Shown here: piece by piece, positions 9,783 to 18,714 of the stretch | Layout of the letters: the number at the start of each line of letters is the position of its first letter | Position numbering within the stretch: position 1 is the first letter of the stretch | From: Rhodanobacter lindaniclasticus | Lineage (GTDB): Bacteria; Pseudomonadota; Gammaproteobacteria; Xanthomonadales; Rhodanobacteraceae | Direction of reading: 5' to 3' | DNA length: 64,000 nucleotides | Assembly: GCF_004799035.1 (NCBI RefSeq) | Contig: NZ_MWIO01000025.1 | Span: 1 to 64,000 of the forward strand | Position numbers and translations under genes: made by a program | The notes under the pieces: generated by a model | Database searches by the model: none | Seen by the model: the letters and a program-made list of their open reading frames with translations, nothing else | What the model was told of the DNA's origin: nothing

Positions 9783-11284
9783 GCGTGCGACTCCCGGCCC
9801 AGTCGATCCAGCGCGGCGCGTGCCACCGCCAGATCGTCGAACGGATGCTTGCCGGTGGCGCCGTCCTGATAGGTCTCGTGGCCCTTGCCGGCGATCAGCA
9901 CGACGTCGCCGCTGCGCGCCAGCTGTAGCGCGTCGGCGATCGCCACCGCGCGATCGCGTTCGACCGCCATGGCCTTCGCGTCAGCCATGCCGGCCACGAT
10001 TTGCGCCACGATCGCGTCGCCATCTTCGCCGCGCGGGTTGTCGTCGGTGACGATGGCGATGTCCGCCAGCCGCGCCGCGATCGCGCCCATCAACGGGCGC
10101 TTGCCGCTGTCACGTTCGCCGCCGCAGCCGAACACGCAGATCAGCTTGCCCGCGCAGTGCGCGCGCAGGGCGGTCAGCGCCTGTTCGAGCGCGTCGGGCG
10201 TGTGCGCATAGTCGACCACCACCAGCGGCAGGCCGTGCAATCCGCCGAGCCGGTTCATCCGGCCGTTGACCGGCTGCAACTGCTCGCTCACCTGCACGAT
10301 GCGCTCGAACGGCTCGCCCAGCGCACCGAGGCAGGCGATCACGGCGAGCAGGTTGGCGACGTTGAAGCGACCGAGCAGATGGCTGTGCAGCGTGCGGCTG
10401 CCCCAGGGCGTGCGCAACTTGAAAGTAAGCCCGCTGGCTGAGGTCACGACATCTTCGGCGGCGACATCTGCCGCGCCGTCACCGGCTGCGCTGAAGCGCA
10501 GCACGCGCAGATCCTCGGGCAACGTGCCGACCAGTTCGCGGCCGAACGCGTCGTCGCCGTTGAGCACCGCCACGCGCAGGCCGGGCATCGCAAACAGCTT
10601 CGCCTTGGCCGCGCCGTAGGCTTCCATCGAGCCGTGGTAGTCGAGATGGTCACGGGTGAGGTTGGTGAACGCTGCCGCCTCGAACTCCACCGCAGCCACA
10701 CGGCCCTGGACCAGCGCGTGCGAGGAGACTTCCATCGCCACATGGCTGACGCCATCGTCGCGGAAGCGCGCCAGCAAGGCGTGCACGCTGATCGCGTCGG
10801 GCGTGGTGCGCTCGCCTTCGAGCAACTGGCCGTGCACGCCGGAGCCCAGCGTGCCGATGGTGGCGGCGCGGTGACCGAGCAGCGTCCAGGCCTGCGCCAG
10901 CAACTGCACGCACGAGGTCTTGCCGTTGGTGCCGGTGACGCCGACCACGCGCATCGACTCGCTGGGCCGGTCGTGGAAGCGCGCAGCGATCTCGCCCACC
11001 TGCGCGTGCAGGTCGTCGATCCACAGCACCGGCACGTCAAACTCCTCGACGTCCTCGACCGGTGCTTCGGCCAGCACCACGCGGGCGCCGCGCTGCACCG
11101 CGCCGGCGGCGAACGCGATGCCGTGCGCACGACCGCCGCGCAGGGCGAAGAAGGCGTCGCCGCGACGCACCTGGCGCGAGTCCAGGGTCATGCCGGACAC
11201 CACCATGCGCGCCGCTGCCGGGTTCGCCGCCAGCTGCGCGTCGGCGATCCCCAGCAGCAGCTGGTCGAGGTGGACGGTGCTCAT
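9779..11284 (-). CDS. murE: UDP-MurNAc-L-Ala-D-Glu--meso-DAP ligase (MurE)
   Basis: Cytosolic ligase adding the third residue of the peptide stem. It has 501 residues. Motifs: SGMTLDSRQVRRGDAF at the N-terminus, GVTGTNGKTSCVQL for ATP, NLTRDHLDYHGSM in the central domain. TDDNPRGED in the C-terminal domain is the DNPR signature that selects meso-diaminopimelate rather than lysine, as expected for a Gram-negative wall. The ATG overlaps the ftsI stop (ATGA) and the stop overlaps murF. Confidence 0.97.
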   Translation of the reverse strand: MSTVHLDQLLLGIADAQLAANPAAARMVVSGMTLDSRQVRRGDAFFALRGGRAHGIAFAAGAVQRGARVVLAEAPVEDVEEFDVPVLWIDDLHAQVGEIAARFHDRPSESMRVVGVTGTNGKTSCVQLLAQAWTLLGHRAATIGTLGSGVHGQLLEGERTTPDAISVHALLARFRDDGVSHVAMEVSSHALVQGRVAAVEFEAAAFTNLTRDHLDYHGSMEAYGAAKAKLFAMPGLRVAVLNGDDAFGRELVGTLPEDLRVLRFSAAGDGAADVAAEDVVTSASGLTFKLRTPWGSRTLHSHLLGRFNVANLLAVIACLGALGEPFERIVQVSEQLQPVNGRMNRLGGLHGLPLVVVDYAHTPDALEQALTALRAHCAGKLICVFGCGGERDSGKRPLMGAIAARLADIAIVTDDNPRGEDGDAIVAQIVAGMADAKAMAVERDRAVAIADALQLARSGDVVLIAGKGHETYQDGATGKHPFDDLAVARAALDRLGRESHA

Positions 11285-13095
11285 GGCGTGCCCTCGTCGA
11301 TCGGCGCGTCGTCGATCGGCGCCTCCACCGGCGGCTTGCTGCCGGCGAGTCCGCCGGTGCCCTGCAGCGGGCCGCCGACGTACCAGCGCCCGATGTTGTC
11401 CGGCGGCACGTCGAGCAGGCGCAACGCACCGCCCATCACGCGCGAGAACACCGGCGCGGAGACCATGCCGCCGTAGTAGCTGCCCTTGCTCGGGTTGTCG
11501 ACCACCACCACGCCGACCAGGCGCGGATTGCTGGCCGGCACGATGCCGGCGAAGGCTGCGGTGTAGCTGTGCTTGTCGTAGCCGCCGGCATTGGCCTTGT
11601 GCGCGGTGCCGGTCTTGCCGGCGACGGCGTAGTTGGCGATGCGCGCCTGCGGCGCGGTGCTGCCCGGGCCGGTCACGGTCTCCATCATCCCGATCAGCTC
11701 GTGCGCCACCTCGGGCGAGATGATCTGGCGCGAGGGCGTGTCCGCGCCCTTGATGAAGCTCGGGCCGTGCATCAGGCCGTTGTCGGCGATGGTGGCGTAG
11801 GCGTTGGCCAGCTGCAGCACGGTGACGTTGAGGCCGTAGCCGTAGCCCAGGATGGCCTTCTCCAGCGGCCGCCAGTCGGCGCCGATGCGCAGGTAGCCGG
11901 AGGCTTCGCCGGGGAAGCCGCTGTTGGTGCTGTTGCCGAAGCCGAACGCGCGGTAGGTGTCGTACATCAGCGTGGTGTCCAGATCCATCGCGATGTGTGC
12001 CGCACCCACGTTGCTCGACTTGGTGATCACGCCGGTCGGCGTCAGCAGGCCGTAGTTGTGCGTGTCGTGGATGTCGTGGCCCTGGAAGTACCAGTGCCCG
12101 CCGGTGGTGTCGATGATCGGGCTGGTGGGGGTGAACTTGCCGCTGGACAGCGCCGCGGCCATCAGGATCGGCTTGACCGTCGAGCCCGGCTCGAGCACGT
12201 CGGTCATCGCGCGGTTGCGGCGCTGGCCGGCGCGACTGGAGTCGAGCGCGTTGGGGTTGTAGGTCGGCAGGTTGACCATCGCCAGCACCTCGCCGGTATG
12301 CACGTCGAGGATCACCATGGAGGCCGAATCGGCCTGGAACTTGTCCACCGTGTTCTTCAGCTCGCTGTAGGCGAGGAACTGGATGCGCCGGTCGATGCTG
12401 AGGGTGAGGTTGCGTCCCGGCTTGGGTGCGCGCACCTGCTCGACGTCCTCCACCACGTGGCCCATGCGGTCGCGGATCACCCGCTTGGCGCCCGGCTTGC
12501 CCGAGAGCCAGTCGTCGTAGGCCAGCTCCAGCCCTTCCTGGCCGTGGTCGTCGATGTTGGTGAAACCCAGCACGTGCGCGGTCACCCCGCCGGACGGGTA
12601 GAAGCGCTTGAACTCGCGCTGGCCGTTGATGCCGGGGATGCCCAGGTCCAGCACCGCCTGTGCCGCCTCGGGCGACATCTGCCGGCGCAGGTAGACGAAC
12701 TCGCGGTCCGAGCGTTGCGCCAGGCGGCTCTTCAGCTCGTCCGCGTCCACGCCGAGCGCGTGCGCCAGATCCGGGATGCGCTGATCGTTGTCCAGCACCT
12801 CGGAGGGATTGGCCCAGATCGAGGTCACCGGCGTCGACACCGCCAGCGGCTCGCCGTTGCGGTCGAAGATGGTGCCGCGCGAGACCGGGATCGGCATCTC
12901 GCGCAGGAAGCGCGCGTCGCCCTGGCGCTGGTAGAACTGCTTGCGCACCACCTGCAGGTCGAACGCTCGCGCGACCAGGCCGGTGGCGGTAAGCCCGAGC
13001 AGGCCGGCGACCAGATACATGCGCCGGCGCGCGCTGGGGCCGCTCGCCTGGCGGCGACCGCGTGCTGCTGGCTTGGCGTGTTTGCGCATGTCCAT
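11281..13095 (-). CDS. ftsI: Septal peptidoglycan transpeptidase FtsI (PBP3)
   Basis: Class B penicillin-binding protein that cross-links septal peptidoglycan; bitopic with a periplasmic catalytic domain. It has 604 residues. After a basic cytoplasmic tail comes one membrane segment (about residues 26-43), then the pedestal (PVSRGTIFDRNGEPLAVS). The transpeptidase triad is complete: PGSTVKP (SxxK), TKSSNVG (SxN) and AGKTGTAHK (KTG). The start overlaps the ftsL stop as TGATG. A second ATG lies 6 bases downstream. Confidence 0.97.
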   Translation of the reverse strand: MDMRKHAKPAARGRRQASGPSARRRMYLVAGLLGLTATGLVARAFDLQVVRKQFYQRQGDARFLREMPIPVSRGTIFDRNGEPLAVSTPVTSIWANPSEVLDNDQRIPDLAHALGVDADELKSRLAQRSDREFVYLRRQMSPEAAQAVLDLGIPGINGQREFKRFYPSGGVTAHVLGFTNIDDHGQEGLELAYDDWLSGKPGAKRVIRDRMGHVVEDVEQVRAPKPGRNLTLSIDRRIQFLAYSELKNTVDKFQADSASMVILDVHTGEVLAMVNLPTYNPNALDSSRAGQRRNRAMTDVLEPGSTVKPILMAAALSSGKFTPTSPIIDTTGGHWYFQGHDIHDTHNYGLLTPTGVITKSSNVGAAHIAMDLDTTLMYDTYRAFGFGNSTNSGFPGEASGYLRIGADWRPLEKAILGYGYGLNVTVLQLANAYATIADNGLMHGPSFIKGADTPSRQIISPEVAHELIGMMETVTGPGSTAPQARIANYAVAGKTGTAHKANAGGYDKHSYTAAFAGIVPASNPRLVGVVVVDNPSKGSYYGGMVSAPVFSRVMGGALRLLDVPPDNIGRWYVGGPLQGTGGLAGSKPPVEAPIDDAPIDEGTP

Positions 13096-13364
13096 CAGCG
13101 CAGCAACCGGATGTCTTGCGGGCGCGGATCGACCATGCCCAGCATCTGCCGCGCCTCGTCGTCGATGCGACGCGGCTCGGCGTAGGTGGCCTGCTCCAGT
13201 TCCAGCCGGCCGTATTCGATGTTGAGGTCGTCGCGCTGGTTCTGCAGCTGGGTCAGTTGCACGAACAGCACGCGGCTTTCGTGACGCGTCCACACCACGC
13301 CCAGCGCGCTGGCCACCGCAGCCACCAGCAGGAGTGCGCAGATCACGGTGCTGATCAGCTTCAC
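13095..13364 (-). CDS. ftsL: Cell division protein FtsL
   Basis: Small bitopic divisome protein of the FtsQLB complex. It has 89 residues: a single membrane segment at about 4-24 followed by a periplasmic coiled coil ([20 protein letters not shown]) that would pair with FtsB. It starts with GTG overlapping the rsmH stop (GTGA) and ends overlapping ftsI. Identification rests on size, topology and position; the sequence of this family is poorly conserved. Confidence 0.93.
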   Translation of the reverse strand: MKLISTVICALLLVAAVASALGVVWTRHESRVLFVQLTQLQNQRDDLNIEYGRLELEQATYAEPRRIDDEARQMLGMVDPRPQDIRLLR

Positions 13365-14320
13365 GCGGCGACCTCCCGCGGCAGTTTCTCGGCCACGCGC
13401 AGCACCGCCGAACGCGAACGCGGATTGGCCGCCAGCTCGGCCTCGGACGGGAATTGCGCCTTGCCGACCGCCGCCAGCTGCGCCGGCGCGCCCTGCACCG
13501 GCGGCCCGCGGCGACTGTTCTGCACGCGACCGGAATGGTCACGGATGAACAGCTTCACCGCGCGATCCTCCAGCGAGTGAAAGCTGATCACCGCCAGCCG
13601 CCCGCCGGGCTTGAGCCGCTCCAGCGCGGCATCCAGACCCTGCTGCAGCGCGTCCAGTTCGCCATTCACGCGGATGCGCAGCGCCTGGAAGCTGCGCGTG
13701 GCCGGATGCTTGCCCGGTTCGCGCCGGCCCACGATGCGCTCGATGAGTGCAGCGAGCTGGCCGGTACGGGTGAACGGGGTGGCGTCGCGATCGGCCACGA
13801 TGGCGCGGGCGATGCGCCGGCTGTGGCGCTCCTCGCCGTAGTGCCACAGCACGTCGGCAATCTCGCGTTCGCTGGCATGGGCCAGGAAATCGGCGGCGCT
13901 CTCGCCTTGCGTGGTGTCCATGCGCATGTCCAGCGGCGCATCGGCCATGAAGCTGAAGCCGCGCGCTGCCTCGTCCAACTGCGGCGAGGACACGCCCAGG
14001 TCGAGCAGCACGCCATCGAGACCGGCGGCGGTCTCGTCCCACTCGGCCAGGCTGGAAAAGTTGGCGTGGCGGATGGCCACGCGTGCGTCGTCGGCAAATT
14101 CGGCGCGCGCGGCGGCGATCGCGGTCGGGTCGCGATCCATCAACAACAGCCGGCCGGCCGGGCCCAGGCGCGACAACACGACGCGCGCGTGACCACCGCG
14201 CCCGAACGTGCCGTCCAGATAGCGCCCGTCTGCATGCACGGACAATCCCTCCACCGCCTCGCCCAGCATCACCGGGACATGCTGCAATTGCACCGAGCGC
14301 ACTCCCGTCCCATCCCGCAT
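13361..14320 (-). CDS. rsmH: 16S rRNA (cytosine-N4)-methyltransferase RsmH (MraW)
   Basis: SAM-dependent methyltransferase that makes N4-methylcytidine at position 1402 of 16S rRNA. It has 319 residues. The N-terminal [13 protein letters not shown] and [12 protein letters not shown] contain the SAM-binding loop; [17 protein letters not shown] and [15 protein letters not shown] are further family blocks. The ATG (MRDGTGVRS) lies 26 bases after the mraZ stop; the open frame runs further upstream only as antiparallel reading of mraZ. A GTG six codons downstream is an alternative start. Second gene of the dcw operon. Confidence 0.95.
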   Translation of the reverse strand: MRDGTGVRSVQLQHVPVMLGEAVEGLSVHADGRYLDGTFGRGGHARVVLSRLGPAGRLLLMDRDPTAIAAARAEFADDARVAIRHANFSSLAEWDETAAGLDGVLLDLGVSSPQLDEAARGFSFMADAPLDMRMDTTQGESAADFLAHASEREIADVLWHYGEERHSRRIARAIVADRDATPFTRTGQLAALIERIVGRREPGKHPATRSFQALRIRVNGELDALQQGLDAALERLKPGGRLAVISFHSLEDRAVKLFIRDHSGRVQNSRRGPPVQGAPAQLAAVGKAQFPSEAELAANPRSRSAVLRVAEKLPREVAA

Positions 14321-14346
14321 GATTCCGCCACGCCCGCACCCGTGGA

Positions 14347-14793
14347 TTACAGGCGCAGCTCTGCCATTTCGCTGGTGATCTCGTCTTCGCCGATGCTCTG
14401 GCGGATCTTGGCCAGATGCGCCTGTTCGCTCCACAGCTCGAACTTGTTGCCCATGCCGAGCAACACCGCCTTCTTCTCGATGCCGGTGGTGGCGCGCTGG
14501 CTGGCCGGCAGCAGGATGCGCGCGGCGCTGTCGGGCTCGACCACCGCGGCAGCGCCGACCAGCTTCATCTGCATGTCGCGATGGGCCGCCTTGACCTTGG
14601 GCAGGAGGTTCACCTGGTCGCGGACCTTCTCCCACTCGTCATGCGGAAACAGCCACAGACAACCCGATTCGAAGGGGTTGTAGGTGACCACCAGACGATT
14701 GGCGCACTCGCCCGCCACCTGCTCCCGATACGCGGTCGGGATGGCCAGGCGGCCCTTGTCGTCGATGGTGATGGCGGTTTCGCCCTGGAACAC
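14347..14793 (-). CDS. mraZ: Transcriptional regulator MraZ
   Basis: DNA-binding regulator of the dcw operon, built of two SpoVT-AbrB-like halves that assemble into a ring. It has 148 residues. The first half is [19 protein letters not shown]; the second repeats the pattern with [13 protein letters not shown]. The start is GTG. Directly upstream lie four 10-bp-spaced GTGGN-type repeats overlapping the promoter -10, the arrangement by which MraZ represses its own operon in E. coli. First gene of the cluster. Confidence 0.97.
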   Translation of the reverse strand: MFQGETAITIDDKGRLAIPTAYREQVAGECANRLVVTYNPFESGCLWLFPHDEWEKVRDQVNLLPKVKAAHRDMQMKLVGAAAVVEPDSAARILLPASQRATTGIEKKAVLLGMGNKFELWSEQAHLAKIRQSIGEDEITSEMAELRL

Positions 14794-14804
14794 GGTCAGC
14801 AGAC

Positions 14805-14839
14805 TCCACTAAAACCCACGATTTCACACTGAAAGCCAC
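14805..14839 (-). promoter_or_regulatory. MraZ operator: four direct repeats with 10-bp period
   Basis: On the minus strand, GTGGC (14839-14835), GTGTG (14829-14825), GTGGG (14819-14815) and GTGGA (14809-14805) recur at exactly 10-bp steps. This is the TGGGN-type repeat bound by MraZ upstream of dcw operons. Here there are four units, one of them (GTGTG) degenerate, and the distal unit overlaps the promoter -10. Binding should block transcription of the whole cluster. Confidence 0.85.
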
Positions 14840-14866
14840 GATAGTCTCGCCCGCTGAGACTGTCAA
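14838..14866 (-). promoter_or_regulatory. Sigma-70 promoter of the dcw operon
   Basis: Perfect -35 TTGACA at 14866-14861, a 17-base spacer and -10 TATCGT at 14843-14838, reading towards mraZ. Spacing is optimal. It is the only consensus-quality promoter seen in the cluster, and its -10 overlaps the distal MraZ repeat. Confidence 0.85.
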
Positions 14867-14968
14867 GCCGAAATTGCTTGTGAATCAAGGAGTAAAGGCG
14901 AAGTCTGAATGTATATGCAGGATATTCTCAGGAAGGCCGACAAGGTGTTTGAAAGCAGGGAATTTTTT

Positions 14969-14998
14969 GTAGCGGCAGCCCGGCCGGTTGCCGGCTAC
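14969..14998. repeat. GTAG palindrome (REP-like hairpin)
   Basis: A 30-base element begins GTAGC and ends GCTAC, with imperfectly complementary arms (GTAGCGGCAGCCCGG against CCGGTTGCCGGCTAC). It belongs with the other GTAG-tipped palindromes of this window but has a different core. No U-tract follows on either strand, so a terminator is not supported. Confidence 0.5.
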
Positions 14999-15058
14999 TC
15001 GCCCGCCCCGCACCCGCTGGACGGCCGAGCGGGGATGAATCGCCGTTCATCGGCGCGC

Positions 15059-15096
15059 CAGCCGACGCCGCGACTGTCCAGTCGCGGCGTCGGCTG
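15059..15096 (-). terminator. Perfect 17-bp hairpin downstream of rnpB
   Basis: Arms at 15059-15075 and 15080-15096 are perfectly complementary over 17 bp with a 4-base loop (GTCC). It starts about 10 bases after the 3' end of rnpB and lies between rnpB and the mraZ promoter. There is no U-run, so it may end transcription only partly, or act as a 3' processing barrier. The hairpin is certain, the role inferred. Confidence 0.5.
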
Positions 15097-15106
15097 TACG
15101 GGAAAG

Positions 15107-15470
15107 AGGTGGAGTCGGCCTGTAAGCCGGGTTCTGTACGTCTTGCGACGCGACAGTCATTCCTCTCGGCCAGGCGTCGCCGCCTGGCTCCAGCAACCTA
15201 CCCGGGAACAACGCGGGCCGCGTTATCGTTCCCCTATTTGGTCTTGCTCCGAGTGGGGTTTACCGTGCCGTACGGCGTTGGCCCCGTACGCGGTGCGCTC
15301 TTGCCGCACCCTTTCACCCTTGCCTGTGCCCTTGCGGGCCATCGGCGGTCTGCTCTCTGTTGCACTGGCCGTCAGCTCACGCTGCCCAGGAGTTACCTGG
15401 CACTCTGCCCTGTGGAGCCCGGACTTTCCTCGATGCGCTTGCGCGCGACGCGACTGTCCGGCCGACTCCG
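15107..15470 (-). ncRNA. rnpB: RNase P RNA (class A)
   Basis: Catalytic RNA of RNase P, which matures tRNA 5' ends. On the minus strand the conserved blocks appear in order: GAGGAAAGTCCGGGCTCC (15431-15414), CAGGGCAGAGTGCCAGGTAA, GTGCAACAGAGAGCA, GATGGCCC, GGTAAACCCCA, and at the 3' end AGAACCCGGCTTACAGGCC, which pairs back to the first block. The length of about 364 matches bacterial class A RNAs. The ends are set by the terminal helix and may be off by a few bases. Placement between the dcw cluster and rsmI is common in gammaproteobacteria. Confidence 0.96.
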
Positions 15471-15476
15471 GCGACC

Positions 15477-15482
15477 ATTGTA
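15477..15482 (-). promoter_or_regulatory. -10 element of the rnpB promoter
   Basis: TACAAT on the minus strand, 6 bases before the predicted rnpB 5' end. This is the right distance for a sigma-70 start site. No good -35 hexamer is visible at 17 bases; GC-rich stable-RNA promoters of this lineage often lack one. Confidence 0.55.
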
Positions 15483-15537
15483 ATGGCCGCGATCCGCGAT
15501 AGGGGAGATCGGCCGCCGGCAAAGCACGAATCCGGCC

Positions 15538-16365
15538 TCACGATTCATACAACGCTTTGCGCGGTGCGCCGCTGATCGCCGCGGCGAGCTTGGCGGCCCT
15601 GGCCGGCGGCAGTTCCTCGCGCAGGATGGCGAAGACGCGCTGGCCCTCGGCAAGCCTGGCGTCGGCTTCCTCGCCACGACCGGCAACCACGATCACATGC
15701 TCGCCGCGCTGCTGGTCGGGATCGGCGGCCACACGCGCCGCCAGTTCTGCCAGCGGTTCGTCCAGCACGGTCTCGAACATCTTGGTCAGTTCGCGCGCCA
15801 GCACGGCTTCGCGTTCGGCGCCGAACACGTCGCGCATGTCGGCCAGGCTTTCGGCGACGCGGTGCGAGGACTCGTAGAAGATGATCGTGCGCGGCTCGCC
15901 GGCCAGTTCCTGCAGTCGGCTGCGGCGTGCGGCAGCCTTCGGCGGCAGGAAACCCTCGAACACGAAACGGTCGCTGGGCAGCCCGGCGACGGACAGCGCG
16001 GCGATCGCCGCGCAGGCGCCTGGTACCGGCGCACAGCGGATGCCTGCCGCGCGTGCCGCGCGCACCAGGCGGAAACCCGGATCGGAAATCAATGGCGTGC
16101 CGGCGTCGGAAATCAGCGCCACCGACTCGCCGCCCTGCAGCCGCGCCACCAGCGCGTCGACCACCTCGCGCTCGTTGTGGTCATGCAGCGCGACCAGCGG
16201 CGTGGCGATGCCGTGGTGGAGCAGCAGCGGGCGACTGTGGCGGGTGTCTTCGGCGGCGATCAAGGCCACTGTGCGCAGTGTCTCGATGGCGCGGGCGGAC
16301 AGGTCGTCGCGATGCCCGATCGGCGTCGCCACCACCCACAGGCAGCCGGGTTGAACACGAGACAT
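15538..16365 (-). CDS. rsmI: 16S rRNA (cytidine-2'-O)-methyltransferase RsmI
   Basis: SAM-dependent enzyme methylating the ribose of C1402 of 16S rRNA, the same nucleotide RsmH methylates on the base. It has 275 residues. Family motifs: WVVATPIGHRDDLS at the start, LIAAEDTRHSRPLL, VALISDAGTPLISDPG (SAM-binding loop) and PVPGACAAIAALSVAGLP. The start MSRVQPG at 16365 is chosen because a GGAG lies at a proper distance upstream; an ATG four codons earlier is possible. Divergent from lpoA. Confidence 0.95.
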   Translation of the reverse strand: MSRVQPGCLWVVATPIGHRDDLSARAIETLRTVALIAAEDTRHSRPLLLHHGIATPLVALHDHNEREVVDALVARLQGGESVALISDAGTPLISDPGFRLVRAARAAGIRCAPVPGACAAIAALSVAGLPSDRFVFEGFLPPKAAARRSRLQELAGEPRTIIFYESSHRVAESLADMRDVFGAEREAVLARELTKMFETVLDEPLAELAARVAADPDQQRGEHVIVVAGRGEEADARLAEGQRVFAILREELPPARAAKLAAAISGAPRKALYES

Positions 16366-16439
16366 CGGACACTCCATGGGCCGGCGGAACGATCGGCTAT
16401 CATCGCGCATTGACGACCATGACGACCAAGGGACTTCCC

Positions 16440-18332
16440 ATGCGCTTCATGCGCCTCGCGCGAGTCATCCTCACGACCCTGCTGTTCGCGCTCGTACTGA
16501 ATGCGTGCGTGCCGACCGGTGCGGTGCGTTCACCGGCGGAAATCGCCGCCGCCCAGCACGCCAGCGCGCTGGCACAGCAAGGCCAGTTCGACCAGGCCGC
16601 GCAGGCCTGGCTGCAGCTTGCCACGCAATCGTCCGCGCACGCCGACAGCTATCGCCTGCAGGCGGCCGAGGCGTGGCGCCAGGAAGGCCGGATCGAACAG
16701 GCCGCGCCGGTGTTGGGCAAGATCCGGCGCGAGCGGCTGAACGGCGACGAACCGCTGCGCCTGGACCTGCTGCGGGCGGAGCTGGCGCTCGACCAGCACG
16801 ACGCGCGCACCGCCCTGCGTCTGACCAGCCAGCCGAACGTATCGGTGCCGCCATCGCTGCAGACGCGCCTGCTGGAATTGCGCGCGCGTGCGATGAAGGA
16901 TTCCGGCGACCTGTGGGGTGCCGCCCGCACCCGCGTGCAGATGGATGCGGAGCTGCAAGGCTTCGACCAGGCACAGAACCGGCGCCAGGCGCTGGACCTG
17001 CTCGCCAAGCTTGGCATCGCGCCGCTGCAACACCGCGCCGCGGCGATGAAGCCCGGCGATCACATGCTGCCGTGGATCAGCGAGGCCTTGCGCCAGCTCG
17101 GTGTCAGCGTGGCGCAGCCGCAGCCGGAGTTGCAGCAAGCGGTGGGCATGCTGCTGCCCGAAGCCGGCGCCAACGTGCGCGAAGGCTACAAGGTGCCGGC
17201 CCAGGTCGCCCTGCTGTTGCCGGCCGACGGCGACTACGCCGCCGCCAGCACGCCGATTCGCCAGGGCTTCTTCGCCGCGTATTTCGATGCGGGTCGCAAC
17301 CACGCGCCGCGTCCCACGGTGCGCAGCTACAACAGCCACGGCACCGCCGACGGTGCGGTGCAGGCCTACCAGCAGGCCGTGCGCGACGGTGCCCGGCTGG
17401 TGATCGGCCCGCTGACTCGCGGTGAAGTCGCGGCGGTGTTCGCGCTGCCGCAACTGCCGGTGCCGGTGCTGGCGCTGAACCATCCGGACGACCGTCAACT
17501 GCCCGCCGGCAACGCCAGCGAGTTCGGCCTGCTGCCGGAAACCGAGGGCGCGCAGGTCGCCGACCACATGGCCGAGCGCGGCCTGCTGCGCGCCTACGTG
17601 ATGATCTCCGGCGACGACTTCGCGCAACGCGCGGCGGACGCCTTCAAGGCGGAACTGGTCTCGCGCGGTGGCGAGGTGATCGCCACGACGGTGCTGCCGA
17701 CCGGTGCTTCCAGCTTCGCCGACACCATCAAGAACCTGCAATTGCCCACGACCAGCGCCGCGCCAGTCGCGGCGGGTACGGCTGATGCGGCCGCCGAGCC
17801 GGCGGGAGCCGGCGATACCGGCATCTTCATCAGCATGCGTCCCAACCAGGCGCGCTTGCTGATGCCGCAACTGCGCATCGCCCAGGTCGGCCTGCCGGTA
17901 TTCGCCACCTCGCACGTATACGCCGGCGGCGACGACGTGCCATCCAATCGCGACCTCGACGGCGTCGAGTTCTGCGATGCGCCGTGGCTGTTCGATGCGC
18001 AGCCCGGCCTGCCCGACCGTGCGGCGATCGCGGCGAAGCTGCCCGCTGCCCGTGACGGCGCCGCGCGCCTGTTCGCCTTCGGCATGGACGCCTGGGGGCT
18101 GGTACCCTACCTCGACTGGCTGAAGGCGCATCCGGGCAGCTACATGCCTGGCGCCACCGGACAATTGGCGGCCGATCCATTCGGCCGCATCCGCCGCGTG
18201 CTGACCTGGGCGAAGTTCGAGAACGGTGTGGCGCGCCCGCTCAGCGGCAACCTGCAGATCGACACGATGCCGTCGCCGCCGGCCGAACCGGCGCCGGCCA
18301 GCTCAAGCGCCGACGGCAACCCCGCCGGCTGA
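16440..18332 (+). CDS. lpoA: Outer-membrane lipoprotein LpoA (LppC family), PBP1A activator
   Basis: In E. coli LpoA is an outer-membrane lipoprotein that reaches through the periplasm and activates PBP1A. It has 630 residues (678 in E. coli). A lipoprotein signal with lipobox LNAC ends at Cys 22. An N-terminal TPR-like helical region follows (AAAQHASALAQQGQFDQAAQ), then a C-terminal periplasmic-binding-protein-like domain (QVALLLPADGDYAAAS). The start at 16440 has AAGGGA upstream; an ATG 21 bases earlier is an alternative. Its stop overlaps yraN (TGATG). Confidence 0.9.
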   Translation: MRFMRLARVILTTLLFALVLNACVPTGAVRSPAEIAAAQHASALAQQGQFDQAAQAWLQLATQSSAHADSYRLQAAEAWRQEGRIEQAAPVLGKIRRERLNGDEPLRLDLLRAELALDQHDARTALRLTSQPNVSVPPSLQTRLLELRARAMKDSGDLWGAARTRVQMDAELQGFDQAQNRRQALDLLAKLGIAPLQHRAAAMKPGDHMLPWISEALRQLGVSVAQPQPELQQAVGMLLPEAGANVREGYKVPAQVALLLPADGDYAAASTPIRQGFFAAYFDAGRNHAPRPTVRSYNSHGTADGAVQAYQQAVRDGARLVIGPLTRGEVAAVFALPQLPVPVLALNHPDDRQLPAGNASEFGLLPETEGAQVADHMAERGLLRAYVMISGDDFAQRAADAFKAELVSRGGEVIATTVLPTGASSFADTIKNLQLPTTSAAPVAAGTADAAAEPAGAGDTGIFISMRPNQARLLMPQLRIAQVGLPVFATSHVYAGGDDVPSNRDLDGVEFCDAPWLFDAQPGLPDRAAIAAKLPAARDGAARLFAFGMDAWGLVPYLDWLKAHPGSYMPGATGQLAADPFGRIRRVLTWAKFENGVARPLSGNLQIDTMPSPPAEPAPASSSADGNPAG

Positions 18333-18688
18333 TGCGAGCGGCCGGCGACGACTTCGAACAGCGCGCCTGCGTCGCGCTCGAAGGCGCCGGCCTGAAGCTG
18401 CTGGCGCGCAACTACACCACCCGCCACGGCGAGCTGGACCTGGTGATGCGCGACGGCGACACCGTCGTGTTTGTCGAAGTGCGCTATCGCAAGAGCGCCA
18501 GCCACGGCGACGCCGCCGCCTCGGTCACCGCAGGCAAACAGGCCAAGCTGATCCACGCCGCGCAGCACTGGCTGGCCGCCCACCCGCAGCATGCGCGACG
18601 GCCATGCCGCTTCGACGTGGTCAGCTACGACGGCCCGGTCGACGCGCTGCAGCGGCAATGGTTGCGTGGCGCGTTCGAGGCGGGCTGA
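18332..18688 (+). CDS. yraN: YraN family endonuclease-like protein (UPF0102)
   Basis: Small protein of 118 residues with the restriction-endonuclease-like core of the UPF0102 family: GDDFEQRACVALEGAG, then the putative catalytic pattern HGELDLVMRDGDTVVFVEVR (Asp, Glu-x-Arg) and a trailing lysine-rich helix. The biochemical role is not well established. Translationally coupled to lpoA by a TGATG overlap, the conserved rsmI/lpoA/yraN neighbourhood of gammaproteobacteria. Confidence 0.92.
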   Translation: MRAAGDDFEQRACVALEGAGLKLLARNYTTRHGELDLVMRDGDTVVFVEVRYRKSASHGDAAASVTAGKQAKLIHAAQHWLAAHPQHARRPCRFDVVSYDGPVDALQRQWLRGAFEAG

Positions 18689-18714
18689 ACCCGGCGCGGT
18701 GCGATAATCGCGGC

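Larger units (their letters stand above)
14867..15106. other. Intergenic region between the mraZ promoter and rnpB
   Basis: No gene is supported here. Most of a longer non-coding stretch (14794-15106) is accounted for by the mraZ promoter/operator, a GTAG palindrome at 14969-14998 and a perfect 17-bp hairpin at 15059-15096. The remainder (14867-14968, 14999-15058) shows nothing recognisable. An open frame crossing it on the plus strand runs straight into the rnpB RNA and is discarded. Confidence 0.6.

Noticed and set aside
14909-15502. Plus-strand 197-codon open frame
   Set aside because: Covers the RNase P RNA gene on the other strand, and its sequence is the complement of conserved RNA motifs.
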